DNA of 64,000 nt from Burkholderia sp. S171 (GCF_009766085.1 NZ_LMUF01000052.1:225275-289274), one strand, 5' to 3'. Counted from the stretch's first letter, positions 18,301-27,107 are shown. Made by a program: numbers and translations. Notes: generated by a model not told the origin, from the letters alone.

Positions 18301-18894
18301 ATCGATGGTGTAACCCGCCGTGGCCAGATCGCCCACGAACGCGTCCGCATCGCCCAGCGACACCGCCAGCAACGCACTCAACGTATCGCGATAGCCTACC
18401 GCGCGCAGGGCCGGATAAGCATCATGCAACCGTCGCGCCGATGTTTGCTGCTCAACATAGGCGATACGTCCTGTGCGCGGACCCGCCACGCGCCGCTCGA
18501 CGAAAACTTGCTTGGTCTCGACATAAGGCCGGCTGTAACGCAACGCCGGTCCTGCGTCATTGCCGGTCGCACTGGTCGCCGCATCAATCCGATGGTGACG
18601 CAGCGCGTCCAACATGGCAGAACGGTCAGGAAAGGTCCGCCATTCGAGCGGCCTGTGCAACGCGATGGCCACGCGTTGCGCGAAGTCGGCAGAGACGCCG
18701 CGAATGCCCAAACCTGATGCATCCGGATCATTCATTTCCATCGGCGGCAACGCGCCCGGCACCGCGCCCACAATAAATGGCTTAAGCGTTGCGGCGCTAA
18801 CTGCAATGGAAAGTGCCAGCAGACAGGCGAACACCATTGCCTGATGCAACGCGCTGATGCTTTGTATCGCGACGTGTGTCCTTAGCGAACTCAT
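15316..18894 (-). CDS. BvgS/EvgS-like hybrid sensor histidine kinase
   Basis: This 1192-residue protein is an unorthodox phosphorelay sensor. Two periplasmic solute-binding (SBP_bac_3/Venus flytrap) domains span about residues 45-260 and 275-500, followed by a membrane segment (FGALLAIALLALLIGWAV). The kinase core has the phospho-His in MSHEIRTPMN (about 570), N-box GNLLSNAIKFTDAG and DTGIGIPAD. A receiver domain begins at VLVVDDHPANR (about 837) with phospho-Asp in TDCSMP (about 888). A C-terminal Hpt domain has LAHRMKG (His about 1129). The layout equals BvgS, but no response regulator gene is adjacent. Confidence 0.95.
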   Translation of the reverse strand: MSSLRTHVAIQSISALHQAMVFACLLALSIAVSAATLKPFIVGAVPGALPPMEMNDPDASGLGIRGVSADFAQRVAIALHRPLEWRTFPDRSAMLDALRHHRIDAATSATGNDAGPALRYSRPYVETKQVFVERRVAGPRTGRIAYVEQQTSARRLHDAYPALRAVGYRDTLSALLAVSLGDADAFVGDLATAGYTIDHLDLVNLTLSGFAPFDEAGYSFAFAADAAGDLQRQRVDAALAALPPRFLLEVRARWAAAAAVTFTRPLTLSDAQRAWISAHPVIDYSMYADAAPMTFRDSSGKPAGLAIDMLAAIGALTGLSFEGRLRGSTERVTDDLGDGRASLIAYGLSAGQIPPQFAPSKPYGEGVLVILTRAGAEPLRDAQALAGKRVALWRNHALMSMLRERMPSVHIVETSPINGQFDAVVNGQADATIIDMTFANYAVGNPYRNKLVITGAFSDQPVQHGFLIARNQPMLLEIMNRAIEHMQPTELDAIRRRWMLIEHPESQWERRRPQVIFGALLAIALLALLIGWAVSLKAQIARRRAAEHAMRAAKEEAETANRAKSTFLATMSHEIRTPMNAVLGLLELELRSPGDRASTERALGTAHQAAHDLLGMIDDILDMAKIEAGRLVFISAPLELGGWVRSVVAIYEPAARSKGVGLVVRVRGPKEHEFEHERVWVMADALRLRQVLGNLLSNAIKFTDAGQVTLEYAIGAVSKGHAHNPPGNDRTAHRELLLAVSDTGIGIPADQQALLFAPFAQARQERPGRFGGTGLGLTICRRLMTLMGGTIRLSSKPGQGSRFTARVRLPVARPPLETLAPALMPDLDTHDLLGLHVLVVDDHPANRILLASQLNTLGCLIETANDGGDAFARWERHRQEGAPFDLILTDCSMPTMSGEDLARAIRARERALTRTNADLKPTPIIGVTANAQPEALTQALDAGMTVCLVKPLGLDALHRALVLALRNEPAAKVAAPSHSLPVATRSGRQRPRSDFRSFFDRIVGTAPMHMSTASIGSASSFASGSAHADTYGPTQNFPANRAVGRAVSAALSVSVSYPGQLNGAAYVAQLADHAVAEPSTVPRFNVDQLNGFGDQAAALVDALKSANRQDLEEARGAFASADFGRLLELAHRMKGAAFVIGATPFSDACLALQHACAREPGQGYDTAAIHTAYARFYDEAIALHTALEQHSA

Positions 18895-19291
18895 TGGGTG
18901 ATTGCCTGCGCACGACGCTAGACATGCGTTCTTGAAAGGAGCGCCAGTGTCGCAAATACGAGCGGCCGCGCCAATCGCCGAAGTTGAAACGATCAGTCGG
19001 CCTAAATGACACAGTCACTAAGCACGCAGCAGCGGCGCCGCATGCAGTTATGCATGGCTGACGAAAATGTAAGCCTGGCCATTAACCGCACGGTTAATTA
19101 GTCATCGCTCAAGTCATCATTCGCACCGATCCAGTGCATTCATTATTGCGAGACGCACAATACTATTTCGACAGATTCACGGCTAATGCAACAACACTTA
19201 GTTACCTACACTTCAGTGTTGAGATTGTTCAGCATGACCTCATTGGTGCTGGAACAAACTCGACCCACATCATAAGAGAGGAGATTCCATC
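18895..19291. other. intergenic region with an 18-bp palindrome
   Basis: No gene is supported here. The region separates the divergent hybrid kinase and DUF4148 genes and holds the perfect inverted repeat ATTAACCG-CA-CGGTTAAT at 19081-19098, a likely protein-binding site. The part nearest the DUF4148 gene is AT-rich, as expected of its promoter. Confidence 0.5.
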
Positions 19292-19615
19292 ATGTTCAAG
19301 TCATTGGTTCCCGCAATCGTGCTTGCTTCCGCGCTGGGCGCACCGGCATTCGCTTATGCGCAAGACGCGGACACGGTAAGCCGCCCTGCAGTCAAGGCCG
19401 ATCTGCTTCAGATGGAACAATCCGGCTATAACGTTGAAGGCGATCACACCACCTACCCGGCGCAGACACAAGCAGCAGAGCAACGCGTTGAAACGAACCG
19501 CGGCGTCACGGCAACGTCTTATGGCTCGCCAACTGATGGTTCGTACGCGGTCGGCATGCGAAGCGCCCCAATGGCCCAACCGGACGAAACACATTCGGTG
19601 TACTTCGGGCACTAA
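19292..19615 (+). CDS. DUF4148 exported protein
   Basis: The 107-residue protein has a clear signal peptide (MFKSLVPAIVLASALGAPAFAYAQ) and a mature part with the DUF4148 pattern: VKADLLQMEQSGYN followed by YPAQTQAAEQRV. The family is abundant in Burkholderia and of unknown function; members are small periplasmic proteins often induced by stress. A strong ribosome site (AGAGGAG) precedes the ATG and a strong terminator follows at 19681, so it is a single-gene transcript. Confidence 0.9.
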   Translation: MFKSLVPAIVLASALGAPAFAYAQDADTVSRPAVKADLLQMEQSGYNVEGDHTTYPAQTQAAEQRVETNRGVTATSYGSPTDGSYAVGMRSAPMAQPDETHSVYFGH

Positions 19616-19680
19616 GCTGGACATTTATGACCAGATTGCCATCTAGTCAAAATTAACGCTTTAGTTAAATTGAAGTAATC

Positions 19681-19715
19681 AAAGAGAGCCGCTATCTAGC
19701 GGCTCTCTTTGTTTT
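19681..19715 (+). terminator. intrinsic terminator after DUF4148 gene
   Basis: A perfect inverted repeat, aaagagagccgcta (19681-19694) and tagcggctctcttt (19697-19710), is followed by gtttt. It is nearly symmetrical and could act on both strands. Confidence 0.9.
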
Positions 19716-20229
19716 AACCTCAGCCTTACAAGCAGCGCGATCCGGACTTTACGAATAGACCGGCAATGCAGTCGTGTCCGTCTCAGCCTTCCCTCGCTTA
19801 GCGCCTGTTAGCCGTGCGTTAGCCGCCCGTTAGCCCTTCTCTGACAGAAACTTATTTCGCCGTTACCATTCGGCAAGGTTGTGTTGCCATATCCAATCGG
19901 CCCGCTCATTGCGAAACCATGACACATCCGTGTCACATCGCTCAATCAAGCCATCCGGGTCACGCAATATCCAACCTGACCGGTCAAACGCCGAGGTTCA
20001 TCGTCGGTGTGAGCATGCTCGTTCGCTTTCCCAATGTGTTTCGTGTCACGCGTATCAAGCCGTCCGTTTCGCGTAGTCGTAAAACCGCTGCACCCATAAC
20101 CATCAGCTATCCGTTCTTAGCCGATGGCTTTTCCGGCGGTAAGTGCCAAGCGTGTCTCCGGTCTTCCAACCCGTAGCCGTGCATACGCGCGCCGCCTGCC
20201 TGCTCATTCACTCGCGCAAGAGGACACAC
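19716..20229. other. intergenic stretch with no supported gene
   Basis: I see no gene with credible start and composition. The 5' part contains three near copies of c(g/c)ttagcc (about 19798-19832); the rest is unremarkable and includes the leader of the PRC-barrel gene. Confidence 0.4.
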
Positions 20230-20667
20230 ATGAAGACGAAACTCATCGCAGCGCTCCTTGCAGCAGCGCTCGCTCAAGTCGCCCTTCCTTCGCAGGCGCA
20301 AGTTGCCGGCTCGCAAACGCTCGGCATTACCGTGCAGGAATCCACGGCCATCCTGGGCGGCTGGAGTATCAAGAAATCCATCCTCAACAAGCCGGTCGTC
20401 AATGAGAACGGCGACCGGGTCGGCGTGATTCACGACATCATCGTGGCGCCGGACAAGTCGGTGTCTTTTGCGATTGTCGCGGCCAGCCAGTTTGCCGGCG
20501 TCTCGCATCACGACGTCGCCATTCCTATCGAGCAACTCGATATCGTCGGCGGCAAGATTGTCTTGGCGGGTGCAACGAAGGCGGCCATCAAGGCGCTGCC
20601 TGAGTTTGAATACGCGAAGATGCCCGCGACGCCGAAACCGCGCGCGGACTTCCCGGACCATCATTGA
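20230..20667 (+). CDS. exported PRC-barrel domain protein
   Basis: The product (145 residues) begins with a signal peptide (MKTKLIAALLAAALAQVALPSQAQ). The mature part contains a PRC-barrel-like region: WSIKKSILNKPVVNENGDRVG, then IHDIIVAPDKSVSFAIV and a conserved HHDVAIPIEQLDI. PRC-barrel domains mediate protein or RNA contacts; the role of exported single-domain versions is unknown. The longer upstream frame is rejected because the signal peptide and GAGG ribosome site define the start at 20230. Confidence 0.85.
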   Translation: MKTKLIAALLAAALAQVALPSQAQVAGSQTLGITVQESTAILGGWSIKKSILNKPVVNENGDRVGVIHDIIVAPDKSVSFAIVAASQFAGVSHHDVAIPIEQLDIVGGKIVLAGATKAAIKALPEFEYAKMPATPKPRADFPDHH

Positions 20668-20761
20668 AATTGATTTGAAATGTTCGATTTGAAATGACTC
20701 GGCGGGTTTGCTGCGGCGTTAAGCTCGATGCCGCAGCAACTGCCCCACGTGTCGCAAAAGT

Positions 20762-21064
20762 CTAGCCCGGCAGCTTCGCTGCCAATACATCGATCTTCAT
20801 GATTTGCGGCGGCGAGGCGAACAGTTCGCCCGCCTTCGCCATCAGCGCCTCGGCGACCTTGCCGGAAAGATGCGCGTCGCGACCGGCTTCATCGGGAAAG
20901 GCATCGAAGATTCCGAACGTGCTTGCGTCCAACTGCAGCGCGAACCATACGGTTGTGGCTGGCTCCTGCTCGACCAGCGCGAGGCCGCCCAACAAGAACG
21001 CCTCCACATCTTTCTCCTTGCCGGGTTTTGCTTCCAACCGGACCCACAATGCTGTCTTGACCAT
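20762..21064 (-). CDS. antibiotic biosynthesis monooxygenase (ABM)-fold protein
   Basis: The 100-residue protein has the dimeric alpha-beta ABM fold seen in YgiN-type quinol monooxygenases: MVKTALWVRLEAKPGKE at the N-terminus, then FLLGGLALVEQEPATTVWF and FGIFDAFPDEAGRDAHLSG. Such proteins oxidise small aromatics or quinols without cofactor, but many have no proven activity. The start at 21064 is fixed by GGAGG six bases upstream; the frame is open for 17 more codons. It stands alone between the PRC-barrel and catalase genes. Confidence 0.85.
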   Translation of the reverse strand: MVKTALWVRLEAKPGKEKDVEAFLLGGLALVEQEPATTVWFALQLDASTFGIFDAFPDEAGRDAHLSGKVAEALMAKAGELFASPPQIMKIDVLAAKLPG

Positions 21065-21204
21065 GTCATCCTCCGTGTACTTGGACTCGCGTGTTCCGTC
21101 TGGAGACGCGTTCATCGATCATAAAACTTACGTGCTTACCCGTGCTTACCTGCAAAAGCGCGACAGGCCCTGCGAGGACAAATAACAGCGCAGAGTGCAG
21201 CGCT

Positions 21205-21239
21205 AAAAAAGAAACCCGCGACTGGACGCCACGGGTTCC
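21205..21239 (-). terminator. intrinsic terminator after katE
   Basis: On the minus strand a stem aacccg/cgggtt (within 21213-21237) is followed by six T residues (complement of 21205-21210). It lies just past the katE stop codon. Confidence 0.65.
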
Positions 21240-21267
21240 TTTCACATGCCGATGCACTCAGCGCCCA

Positions 21268-23418
21268 TCATGCCGGCACGCTTTCCGCCTTTTCGGCCCG
21301 CGACCATACGCGATGTTTCGACATCGCCGCAATAAACGCCTTCATCACCTTCTTCGTGTCGCTGCCTACGCTGATACCCTCGTCACCGGTCGGCAAATGT
21401 GCGGCGGCCAGCACGTCCTCGCCGTCACCCACCGCACCGATCGCCTTGAGATGCTTGAACGATTCGAGCACGAAGTGGCGGGCATCGCCGGATTCCGACA
21501 GGAGCTTCGCGCTCGCTGCGCCGCCGGCCACCACCACGCCGTCGAACATGATCGATGGCAAACCGAGAATGGTCGCATCGACCTCCACGCCGTCGCCCAA
21601 CGTGCCGAGCTGCGGTGCGATCACTTTTGCATGCGCACCTTCCGCCATCAGCGCCTCCTTGATCGCCTTGATGGTCGCAACATCCGCACCCTTCGCGGCG
21701 AGAATGGCAACCTTGCGCGTCTTCACCGACGGCTTGGTCTTCGCGACAATGCTCAACGCTGGCGACTCAGCCAGCGAGGACTTGCCCAATTCCGCCGCGC
21801 TTGCGCTCGATTTCGGCGCCGGCAAGCCGAGATTTTCGGCAACACGTGCGCACAGTTCGCTGTCGATATTCGCCAGGATTCCAAGCTGCCGCTCGCGGAT
21901 AAACTTGCGCTCGACCTTGCTCAGCTCGAACGAATACGCGCCCACGATGTGATCCTTCTCCGGCTTCGTCATGCTGTTCCAGAACAGCGTGGCTTGCGAA
22001 TAATGATCGGCGAAGGACTCGCTGCGCTGGCGGATCTTCACGGCATCCACGCGCTCAGGGTACGTCTCAAACCCGCCGCCCATTGCCGCCGGTTCGGTTT
22101 CCGTCGGCCAGCCGCTATCGATGGAATTGGGTTCGTACGAAGCTTGCCCGCGATTAATCGTCATCCGGTGTTTCGCATCGCGCTGGTTGTTGTGCATCGG
22201 CGCGATGGTGCGGTTGATCGGGATCTCGTGAAAGTTCGGACCGCCCAGCCGGCTGATCTGCGTGTCCGTGTACGAGAACAAACGGCCCTGAAGCAGCGGA
22301 TCGTTCGAGAAGTCGATGCCCGGCACAATGTGTCCGGGACAGAACGCCACCTGTTCCGTTTCCGCGAAAAAATTATCCGGATTACGGTTCAGCGTGAGTT
22401 TGCCGAGCATGGTGATCGGCACCGTTTCTTCGGGGATGATCTTGGTCGGATCGAGCAGATCGAAGTCGAACGAATGCTCGTCGTCCTCCTCCACAATCTG
22501 TACGCCCAACTCCCATTCCGGGTAGTCACCCATGTCGATCGCTTCCCACAGATCGCGCCGATGAAAATCCGCGTCCTTGCCGGCCAGCTTCTGCGCCTCG
22601 TCCCACAAGAGCGAAGCCGACCCAATAGTCGGACGCCAGTGGAATTTAACGAACCGGCCCTTGCCCTCTGCATTCACCAGACGAAACGTATGGATACCGA
22701 ATCCTTCCATGGTGCGCAGGCTGCGCGGAATGGCGCGGTCCGACATGGTCCACAGCACCATGTGCGCAGACTCCGGCACAAGCGAGACGAAGTCCCAGAA
22801 CGTGTCGTGGGCCGAGCCGCCCTGCGGCATTTCGTTATGCGGCTCCGGTTTGACTGCATGAACGAAGTCGGGGAACTTGATCGCGTCCTGAATGAAGAAC
22901 ACGGGCATGTTGTTGCCGACCAGGTCGAAGTTGCCTTCTTCGGTGTAGAACTTGACGGCAAAACCACGCACATCGCGCACGGTGTCCGCTGAGCCGCGTG
23001 AGCCCTGCACCGTCGAGAATCGTACGTACACCGGCGTTTCCTTGTTCGGGTCCAACAGGAATGCCGCTTTCGTCAGGTCGGTATGCGCCTTGTACGGCTT
23101 GAACACGCCATGCGCGGCTGAACCGCGTGCATGCACGATGCGCTCAGGAATCCGCTCGTGATCGAAGTGCGTGATTTTTTCACGCATGATGAAATCTTCG
23201 AGCAGCGAGGGTCCCCGAGGACCGGCTTTAAGGGTGTTCTGGTTATCGGAAACCTTGACGCCCTGGTTGGTCGTCAGCGCTTGATTCGTCGCATCCGAGC
23301 GAAACTGCTCAAGACTGTCGAGCTTCGGATTGGTGTTGTTTTGCGAGGGTGTCCGCGCAACTGCGCTGGTGTCTTTTGAGGGCGCGGGCGCGCCAGCGTT
23401 CTTCTTCGAGGTCGGCAT
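21268..23418 (-). CDS. katE: large-subunit catalase HPII
   Basis: The enzyme dismutates hydrogen peroxide with a heme cofactor. At 716 residues it is a large-subunit catalase with the extra C-terminal class I glutamine-amidotransferase-like domain (TRKVAILAAKGADVATI onward, last 150 residues). Catalytic His is in ARGSAAHGVFK, distal Asn in NNMPVFFIQDAIKFPDFVH, and the heme-ligand Tyr in RLFSYTDTQ. The start at 23418 has GGAG eight bases before it; the longer open frame to 23616 is not family-like. In related bacteria this class is stationary-phase induced. Confidence 0.95.
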   Translation of the reverse strand: MPTSKKNAGAPAPSKDTSAVARTPSQNNTNPKLDSLEQFRSDATNQALTTNQGVKVSDNQNTLKAGPRGPSLLEDFIMREKITHFDHERIPERIVHARGSAAHGVFKPYKAHTDLTKAAFLLDPNKETPVYVRFSTVQGSRGSADTVRDVRGFAVKFYTEEGNFDLVGNNMPVFFIQDAIKFPDFVHAVKPEPHNEMPQGGSAHDTFWDFVSLVPESAHMVLWTMSDRAIPRSLRTMEGFGIHTFRLVNAEGKGRFVKFHWRPTIGSASLLWDEAQKLAGKDADFHRRDLWEAIDMGDYPEWELGVQIVEEDDEHSFDFDLLDPTKIIPEETVPITMLGKLTLNRNPDNFFAETEQVAFCPGHIVPGIDFSNDPLLQGRLFSYTDTQISRLGGPNFHEIPINRTIAPMHNNQRDAKHRMTINRGQASYEPNSIDSGWPTETEPAAMGGGFETYPERVDAVKIRQRSESFADHYSQATLFWNSMTKPEKDHIVGAYSFELSKVERKFIRERQLGILANIDSELCARVAENLGLPAPKSSASAAELGKSSLAESPALSIVAKTKPSVKTRKVAILAAKGADVATIKAIKEALMAEGAHAKVIAPQLGTLGDGVEVDATILGLPSIMFDGVVVAGGAASAKLLSESGDARHFVLESFKHLKAIGAVGDGEDVLAAAHLPTGDEGISVGSDTKKVMKAFIAAMSKHRVWSRAEKAESVPA

Positions 23419-23560
23419 CGGGGGAACTCCAGTGTGCAGTTGAAGTGGCGCATCAGACATGCGCTCGTTCGTCCGTTCGCAACTTGTGTTCCCGCCGACC
23501 CCGTTTATCAGACTAAGGCGCGGCGCTCCACTCTCCGCTCGACTCCCCGATTGTTGCGCG

Positions 23561-25222
23561 CTATTTTGTTTCAACCTTACGTTGCTGCAGTGCGCGAATC
23601 CGGCCCATGGCCTCATGATCAGTCGTTGCGGCCTGATACATCTTCGCGAGATCCGCCTTCAATTGCGTACGCGAACCGCCGTCAAGATAGATCATGTGAC
23701 CCGACGGATAGAACTTCGCCGTCAAATTCGCCCGCACAGTTTTATCGATGAGCGGCATTTGCTGCAGGTCCAGCACGGTCTGGTAGAACGGCGTCACGAA
23801 GTCGTAGAAACCATTCGCCGACAACACCTTCAAGTCGATGTTGAGCGCCATCACCGCAGCCAGATCACCCGCCGTATAGAGAATGATGTTGCCCTTCGCG
23901 TCCACACCCTTCTGGGCGCCCGTCGGGTCCGTGTGATGGAAATCCCAGTTGGCAAAAGCCTGGTCGTTCAGGTCCGTGAACGACGACGTGGACGTGAACT
24001 TCAGCTTCTCGTTCAGGTACTCGTTCCACATTGCCGTATAGACACCGGTCACCGCCGTCATGGTGGGATCGTTACCGCCGGAGTTCGGATCGATCTTGCC
24101 CGCGATACCCGTCTCGATACCGGTCACGCGGCCATCGTAGGAACCTAGCGCCACGCCTTTGGACTTCAGCAGCGTGGTGAGAAAGAGCGAGTTGCCGCGG
24201 CTGTCGTAAGAAGCGACGTCGAGACTCCACGCGATCAGCGTGGCTTTATCGATACCCGTGTATTCGGTCAGCTTCTCCACGGTGTCGTTGTCGGTCTGCG
24301 GAAATTTGCGCAGCGCCGCGAGGTAATCCGTACGCGCGAATTGCGCGACTTCCTCGGAGAACGTCAGCAGATCCGTGGGCCGTGGATGCACACCCAATTT
24401 CCGATGAAACCAGGCATCGGCCGCAGCGGTCGGCAACGCGCCCACCGGATTGCCGGATTGCGTGTAGTCGAGAATGGACGACTGCAGCGTGATGCCGTTC
24501 AGGTCCACGCCGTCCTCGTGCAAGAGGTACGCAAGCACGCAGCTTCGCGCCGTGCCATACGACTCGCCATAAAGAAATTTCGGCGAATTCCAGCGATTAT
24601 TTTTCGTCAGGAAGCGCTTGATAAATTGCTTGAGAGAATTCGCGTCCTGGTCAACGCCCCAGAAATTGATGTTTTTGTTCGGTGCAATAGCCGCTGAATA
24701 GCCCGTGCCGACCGGGTTGATAAACACGAGATCACTCTTGTCCAGCAAGCTGTCCGGGTTGTCCTCCATCTGGTAGGGCGCAGGCGGCGTGAATCCGGGC
24801 ATCGACGTCTTGATGCGTTGCGGCGCGAAGGACCCAAGCAACACGAATACCGACGACGACCCCGGTCCGCCGTTATAGAAAAATGTGACCGGGCGCGATT
24901 CTTCAGTCTGATTGTCCTGCGTGAACGCAACATAGAACAACTTCGCCTCGGGCTTCGAACTGCTCGGATCGACAATCACAAGGTGTCCGGCCGTCGCCGT
25001 GTAGTCGATCGTCTTGCCGCCTATGACGGCCGAGTGATGCGTGATCGCAGCGTTTTCGTCGGTTTGAGTCGCGTCGATGGAATCATCGGGACCGTTGCCG
25101 TAAGCGGTCGAATCGAAGTAAGGCTGATCCCCTGCTACGGAAGACTTGGTTGAAGGCGTGCCTGAAGGTGCGCTTGAAGGTGCTTTTGAAGATGTCTTTG
25201 CCGCTGAACTGGAGTTCGTCAT
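23561..25222 (-). CDS. S10-family serine carboxypeptidase-like protein
   Basis: The protein (553 residues) has the serine carboxypeptidase alpha/beta-hydrolase fold. The oxyanion region FFYNGGPGSSSVF, nucleophile Ser in FLYGESYGTARS, Asp in SANGFYDFVTP and His in FYPSGHMIYLDGG are all present, so it should be active. The N-terminal 35 residues are low-complexity Ser/Thr/Lys/Pro and do not form a signal peptide. It lies directly downstream of the S53 peptidase gene, 91 bases away, and may be co-transcribed. Family members hydrolyse C-terminal residues at acid pH. Confidence 0.92.
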   Translation of the reverse strand: MTNSSSAAKTSSKAPSSAPSGTPSTKSSVAGDQPYFDSTAYGNGPDDSIDATQTDENAAITHHSAVIGGKTIDYTATAGHLVIVDPSSSKPEAKLFYVAFTQDNQTEESRPVTFFYNGGPGSSSVFVLLGSFAPQRIKTSMPGFTPPAPYQMEDNPDSLLDKSDLVFINPVGTGYSAAIAPNKNINFWGVDQDANSLKQFIKRFLTKNNRWNSPKFLYGESYGTARSCVLAYLLHEDGVDLNGITLQSSILDYTQSGNPVGALPTAAADAWFHRKLGVHPRPTDLLTFSEEVAQFARTDYLAALRKFPQTDNDTVEKLTEYTGIDKATLIAWSLDVASYDSRGNSLFLTTLLKSKGVALGSYDGRVTGIETGIAGKIDPNSGGNDPTMTAVTGVYTAMWNEYLNEKLKFTSTSSFTDLNDQAFANWDFHHTDPTGAQKGVDAKGNIILYTAGDLAAVMALNIDLKVLSANGFYDFVTPFYQTVLDLQQMPLIDKTVRANLTAKFYPSGHMIYLDGGSRTQLKADLAKMYQAATTDHEAMGRIRALQQRKVETK

Positions 25223-25313
25223 GATTGCTCCCTTGCCGGTGTTGTTGGAGTTCTTGCCTGGCCCATCGTCGCAACTTGTCTACTTCAACTCATCTGATCT
25301 CGACCTGCAACCG

Positions 25314-26879
25314 CTACTTCAGCGCCGCCGCGACTTTCACGCCGTCCGGGCTGCCCAGCCCCGTACAGGCATCCCACCCAACTGACGCCTTGAAGCTGCC
25401 GTTGTTGCCCTGGGTGATGTCGTGGCCCGCCGTCTTCGCAGCGTACAGCTTCGGGTTGAGGAAACCCACCGGCTTGCCCGCCGCCGCGTTGATCCGGGCG
25501 ACTAGCCCCGCCCAGAGCGGCGCGACCGCGCTGGTTCCGCCCACTACCGTCTGCGTCCCGCCGATAATTACATCGTAGCCCGTGACCGGCGACGCGTCGC
25601 CTGCGACATCGGGCACGCCGCGCTTGGTCAACGCCGACTTGCCACCGCTGACGCGCGTGACGCTCAGGCCGTTTTGCCAGACCGGCAACGCAAACACGGC
25701 GCTCACACCGCCGCCGCCTGCGCCGCCCTGCTCGCCGTCGTTCCACACCACTTCGCTGCTAATTCCTTTCGCCGATGCCTCCAGCTGCGTCCCGCCGCAC
25801 GCGAGCACGTAGGGGCTCGACGCCGGGAAGTCGACGTGATCTTGTCCGTCCGCGGCGCCGTCGCTGGAACCGCTGTCGCCGGAGGCCGCGCACACGGTCA
25901 CGCCCATTGCCGCGGCGGATTGCAGGACTTCATCGAATGCGTTTTGCGACTGCGACGTCCAGTTGGTTTCCGGGCCGCCCCAACTGATCGAGATGACCGA
26001 TGGCTTGTTGGTATCGTCGTGGATCGCGCGGTTCACGGCGTCGATAAAACCCGCGTCGCTGTTGGTCGTGAAATACACCGCGATGCGCGCGCCCGGCACA
26101 ATTGCACCGACAATTTCGATGTCCAGCGTCACCTCGCCGTCAGGCCCGTTCGGGTTACCCGTTGGCGCGTTGTTGGCCTGATCGACGCCAACCGCGACCA
26201 CGTTCGGTTTGCCCACGCCCAATTGCGAAAAATAAGCGCTCAGGTCGCTTTCGCTATACCCCCCGCCCAGTTCGATAATGCCAACGCACTGGCCGCTGCC
26301 GTCGCCGCTGGGGAAGTCGTAGAGCCGCGCGAGATCGAGCGGCGTGTACGACGTGCTGGATTCGCTGCGCGCGGTCTTGAACGGCGGCCGGAAGCGAAAA
26401 TGCGGACGCGCCTGCGGGCGGCTGTCGAGACCCAGCACGGCGGTCACCATGTCCTTCATGTCGTCCGGCACGTTCACCGGCCCCGTGCGCCCGCGATACT
26501 CGCCAATCGCGTGATGTTCGAAGCGCTCCAGCTTGACGCTGAAGGCCGCGCTGAACTGGGCGATGGTGCCCGACAGCACCACGCTGCGCGAGCCCGCATC
26601 GGCGCGGACTACGCTCAGACCATGCGCCTTCGCGAAGGCTTCCGTCTTGGCCACATCCTCGGCCGATGCCCCGAAGCGCTTGCCGAACTCATCGCGGGAA
26701 ACCGGCACGGCATCGGCGGCGCCTGTATTGATCTTTTGCATCAACTGGCGGAATGCGTCCTCGTTTTGCCGCCGGAGCATCACTACGACCTCGATTTTTT
26801 CGTCCGGATTGCATGCGCCGATGCAACGTGCGCCTTCGGGTTGCGACTTGTCGCTGCCGGCTATTGGATGCTTGGTCAT
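25314..26879 (-). CDS. S53-family pro-kumamolisin-like serine protease (sedolisin)
   Basis: The 521-residue protein has an activation propeptide (about residues 25-170) and a sedolisin catalytic domain from about 180. The Glu-Asp pair is in DGEVTLDIEIVGA, the oxyanion Asp in CAASGDSGSSDG and the nucleophile Ser in VGGTSAVAPLWAGL; the calcium site is probably in the last 30 residues. Sedolisins are acid-active endopeptidases that self-process. No signal peptide is evident: the N-terminus is hydrophilic (MTKHPIAGSDKSQPEG). It is transcribed with the S10 peptidase downstream. Confidence 0.93.
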   Translation of the reverse strand: MTKHPIAGSDKSQPEGARCIGACNPDEKIEVVVMLRRQNEDAFRQLMQKINTGAADAVPVSRDEFGKRFGASAEDVAKTEAFAKAHGLSVVRADAGSRSVVLSGTIAQFSAAFSVKLERFEHHAIGEYRGRTGPVNVPDDMKDMVTAVLGLDSRPQARPHFRFRPPFKTARSESSTSYTPLDLARLYDFPSGDGSGQCVGIIELGGGYSESDLSAYFSQLGVGKPNVVAVGVDQANNAPTGNPNGPDGEVTLDIEIVGAIVPGARIAVYFTTNSDAGFIDAVNRAIHDDTNKPSVISISWGGPETNWTSQSQNAFDEVLQSAAAMGVTVCAASGDSGSSDGAADGQDHVDFPASSPYVLACGGTQLEASAKGISSEVVWNDGEQGGAGGGGVSAVFALPVWQNGLSVTRVSGGKSALTKRGVPDVAGDASPVTGYDVIIGGTQTVVGGTSAVAPLWAGLVARINAAAGKPVGFLNPKLYAAKTAGHDITQGNNGSFKASVGWDACTGLGSPDGVKVAAALK

Positions 26880-26947
26880 GACTTGTGGCTCCTTGCTGGT
26901 ACGGGAAAATTCGTGTCGCGCGGATTCAGGGTTCGAGATGACTTGCC

Positions 26948-26977
26948 AGCGCTTATCTAGCGCTTACCCAGCGCTTA
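26948..26977. repeat. three AGCGCTTA copies with 11-bp period
   Basis: The octamer agcgctta is at 26948, 26959 and 26970, each copy one helical turn from the next, 70-100 bases upstream of the S53 peptidase start. Each contains the palindrome AGCGCT. The phasing suggests either a cooperative operator or a short tandem repeat. Confidence 0.6.
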
Positions 26978-27107
26978 CTGGCGACACCCTCGACTCGCGG
27001 GAGAGACCCCTGCTTGCTTCAGCCTGTTATCCGACACGGCGCGAGGGGCGCAGTTCCAGCATAGGCAAACGATTGCCTTCTGCTTATGCATCGGCGCCAG
27101 GAGGCTG

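Noticed and set aside
19919..20176. Plus-strand frame of 85 codons
   Set aside because: No ribosome site and no recognisable residues; not called.
25674..26960. Plus-strand frame of 428 codons
   Set aside because: Antisense to the S53 peptidase gene, with high Arg/His content typical of shadow frames.
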